Positions 49,072-50,951 of a DNA stretch of 50,951 nucleotides are shown one piece after another. The translations under genes and the position numbers were made by a program. The notes under the pieces were generated by a model that did no database searches, was not told the DNA's origin, and saw only the letters and a list, made by a program, of their open reading frames with translations. Origin of the DNA: Peptoniphilus grossensis ph5 (GTDB lineage Bacteria > Bacillota > Clostridia > Tissierellales > Peptoniphilaceae); NCBI RefSeq assembly GCF_000311825.1, contig NZ_HE978567.1, positions 318,156 to 369,106 on the forward strand, read 5' to 3'. Each line of letters begins with the position of its first letter. Position 1 is the first letter of the stretch.

Positions 49072-49674
49072 TTACTCTAAAATACCCGCCTTTTTAAAGT
49101 GCTTTTTAAGAATTTTTTGTGCAAACAAAACACCTAAAGCAGATAATATAACGGTTATTGTTACACCTAATAATAGTAGTTTTGGTGAAGATACCAAATT
49201 ATATTGCAATGTTAATGTCTTATCTGCAAACCCACTCTCTAAAGCTTGCTTTTGATAAGATTCCCAAGCTATCCAACATGGAACTCCTATTCCCATGAAC
49301 ATACCAGCACCATAAACACTCCAGCCAATCATATTTCTTATTGGATTTATATAAGTATCTTTGCCTATCATTACTATTTCACACAAAATAGCAAGTCCAA
49401 TAAAATATGGAAGCATAAACACATAACCCATAGCTGCTGTGATAAGACCATAAATTAATATCCATATAAATAATAGCCCGTGTTTATTAAGTCTGTTAGC
49501 TGCTACTAAGTAGAAAATAGCTCCTATAAACATTTCAATTCCAGCAGTACCATAAATATATACAACTGGAACAGCAACCATACTCATTCCAATAACAATA
49601 GAAATTGCATAAAATAAAGCAATCATAATAGCTACTGTTACTACATCTTTTGTAGTCATTTTTTTATTGTTCAT
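49072..49674 (-). CDS. MptD-type ECF transporter S component
   Basis: A 200-residue membrane protein of about six spans that begins TTKDVVTVAIMIALFYAISI, the standard start of ECF S components. FIGAIFYLVAANRLNKHGLL-like parts (GAIFYLVAANRLNKHG) fit the MptD/Trep_Strep group. It should choose the substrate, unknown in this group. GGAGGTGTTTT precedes the ATG; the gene is the first of the operon. Confidence 0.85.
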   Translation of the reverse strand: MNNKKMTTKDVVTVAIMIALFYAISIVIGMSMVAVPVVYIYGTAGIEMFIGAIFYLVAANRLNKHGLLFIWILIYGLITAAMGYVFMLPYFIGLAILCEIVMIGKDTYINPIRNMIGWSVYGAGMFMGIGVPCWIAWESYQKQALESGFADKTLTLQYNLVSSPKLLLLGVTITVILSALGVLFAQKILKKHFKKAGILE

Positions 49675-49699
49675 AAAACACCTCCGTTAATTAATAAAA

Positions 49700-49721
49700 T
49701 GTACATAGAATGTGTATAGAG
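49700..49721. promoter_or_regulatory. Direct repeat, AraC-site candidate
   Basis: TGTACATAGAA and TGTGTATAGAG stand head to tail without a gap, in the promoter region of the S-component operon. AraC-type proteins often bind such direct repeats. The promoter itself is not clear. Confidence 0.5.
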
Positions 49722-49730
49722 AATATTTAC

Positions 49731-49776
49731 AAAAAAATATCCATCTCAACTTTATTATAAAGTAAGATGGATATTT
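49731..49776 (-). terminator. Terminator of the AraC gene
   Basis: AAATATCCATCT pairs with AGATGGATATTT and ACTTTAT/ATAAAGT extend the stem inside; U-runs exist on both sides, so it can work in either direction. Confidence 0.88.
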
Positions 49777-49815
49777 TCTTTATAACCTGACAGCTCTTTA
49801 TTTGCTCTAAAAAGG

Positions 49816-50787
49816 TCAGATGGATTTTTTTCTATATTCTTGAGGAGTTTGCCCAAAATGTTTTTTGAATGACTCAGAAAATTTACTAGGATTCAAATAT
49901 CCTGACAAATCAGAAATCTCTCCTATCGACATTAAGGGTTTATGAATTAATAATTTAGCAGCGGCTTCTAAACAATTTTCCCTAATAAAATTACCTATTG
50001 AGCTTCCAGTTATGTATATAAAACATCTCTTCAAACTGGATTCTGAAATAGCATATTTTTTTGATAAATCAGAAATAGAATATCTTTCAAAAGGATTATT
50101 TAAAATCGTCTTATATGATTCTACAGTTGCTTTATATACTGGTTCTGAAAAAGACGTTAACTTAAATGTATCTGAACTTTCAACTAAATTTAAAAATAAT
50201 AACAACTCTATTGTTTTTATAATTGAATAAGAAAGTCTTATTCTAGAATCTACTCTATAAAGTTCACTAATAACATGGTCTATCTCATGACGTGAATGAA
50301 TAATTAAAGCTGCACCATTTTTACATAAACGGTCTTTTATTTCTAACAAATCAATTTTTGCATACGGAAAGTATTTATCAATAGAATTTTGTGCCTTTTC
50401 AATATCAATAAATATTGAAAGTCCCACATATTTTTTTGTTGGTATGCACGAATCTTCAAAAGGAACTTTGCCTATTTCGATTACACTTAGATCGCCTTTA
50501 CCTATCAGAGCGCGTTCATTATTTTCAAGTTTAAACTCATAACATCCCTCTAAACAATGATCTATTTCTAAAACCCCGCTTTTAGGATTTATTTTTTGAT
50601 ATGCTGTCTCCATATTTAGGTTATTATAAGATAATTGAACACCTTCAAATAAATTGTAGCAACGCATTTCACCACAGCCAGTAGAATTTTCAATTGTATA
50701 AATTTTACATTCATCAGTAACCTTTTTTTCAGAAAAAATATATCCTTCAAGTACATTTTCTATAATATCTTCATGATTTAATTCCAA
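49816..50787 (-). CDS. AraC-family transcription regulator
   Basis: A 323-residue regulator. The last 100 residues are the double helix-turn-helix of the AraC group: YSISDLSKKYAISESSLKRC, then SIGEISDLSGYLNPSKFSES and FKKHFGQTPQEYRKK. The N-terminal 200 residues should sense a ligand, similar in layout to YbtA/PchR-type regulators of siderophore genes. The start is TTG with AGGAGGTAGAGTT. It is followed by its own terminator and probably turns on the transporter operon behind it. Confidence 0.92.
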   Translation of the reverse strand: MELNHEDIIENVLEGYIFSEKKVTDECKIYTIENSTGCGEMRCYNLFEGVQLSYNNLNMETAYQKINPKSGVLEIDHCLEGCYEFKLENNERALIGKGDLSVIEIGKVPFEDSCIPTKKYVGLSIFIDIEKAQNSIDKYFPYAKIDLLEIKDRLCKNGAALIIHSRHEIDHVISELYRVDSRIRLSYSIIKTIELLLFLNLVESSDTFKLTSFSEPVYKATVESYKTILNNPFERYSISDLSKKYAISESSLKRCFIYITGSSIGNFIRENCLEAAAKLLIHKPLMSIGEISDLSGYLNPSKFSESFKKHFGQTPQEYRKKSI

Positions 50788-50951
50788 AACTCTACCTCCT
50801 AATGCATCATAATAATTAATTAAATTATACCCAAAAATTAGATTTTATACTAAAAATACACTATAGCATATTAATCGTACATCTATATTTTAAGCTTTTC
50901 TATTAGATACAAACATTTCAATTTTATGGTATAATGGTAATAATTAAATAA

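Overview
The window is AT-rich (roughly one third G+C by eye). It looks like a Gram-positive anaerobe of the Clostridia/Tissierellia type (a Peptoniphilaceae-like host is my guess, not proven). Most of it, from about position 1 to 41.6 kb, is one siphovirus-type prophage with an HK97 fold. The last 9 kb are a host-type transporter operon. Nearly all phage genes lie on the minus strand, so the phage reads from right to left.

Phage layout in the direction of transcription. Integration: a small gene and three serine recombinase genes (41.4-37.6 kb). Immunity: XRE repressor and ImmA protease (36.0-34.8 kb), with two TTAGC-N6-GCTAA operator candidates. Early and replication genes: Com-like zinc finger, sigma-like factor, DUF2800 RecB-type nuclease, DUF2815 SSB-like protein, family A DNA polymerase, PrimPol/SF3 primase-helicase (frameshifted), VRR-NUC nuclease, SNF2-type helicase and a DUF1492 late regulator (34.8-24.3 kb). 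Packaging: HNH nuclease, a GC-rich cos candidate, TerS, a mini SAM synthetase coupled to a ParB-methyltransferase, small genes and TerL (23.6-16.9 kb). Head: portal, ClpP-like protease, HK97 capsid, connectors (15.6-11.2 kb). Tail: major tail protein, gpG/gpGT chaperone with a -1 slippery site, tape measure, distal tail and baseplate proteins (11.2-2.6 kb). Lysis: holin and a frameshifted amidase endolysin (2.6-1.4 kb).

Six self-contained accessory cassettes sit at module junctions, most with their own promoter and terminator. They are a Phd/RelE toxin-antitoxin pair between tail chaperone and tape measure; a Fic protein between TerL and portal; an AbiF-type HEPN gene between the cos candidate and TerS; an AbrB/RelE pair between HNH and the late regulator; a second AbiF gene between immunity and integration; and a C45 acyltransferase plus a lone cell-wall-binding module after the lysin. 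Both AbiF genes carry a RNxCAH HEPN motif. Each is preceded by the same arrangement: a promoter with 16-bp spacing, a short structured RNA ending in a U-run, then the ribosome site. This is the system in the window that most deserves study, because Abi_2/HEPN proteins with a small upstream RNA resemble RNA-antitoxin systems and have been proposed as relatives of Cas13.

The prophage shows signs of decay or of unusual decoding. The endolysin and the primase each have a one-base frameshift. Three genes (portal, TerS and a 44-codon early gene) have a perfect Shine-Dalgarno seven bases before AUA, AUA and AUC, where homologues would have AUG.

Right of the terminators at 41.5-41.9 kb, the host operon codes for an AraC regulator, an MptD-type ECF S component, EcfT, a two-domain EcfA ATPase, two half-size ABC transporters and a MATE pump. 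It is a coherent transport system of unknown substrate.
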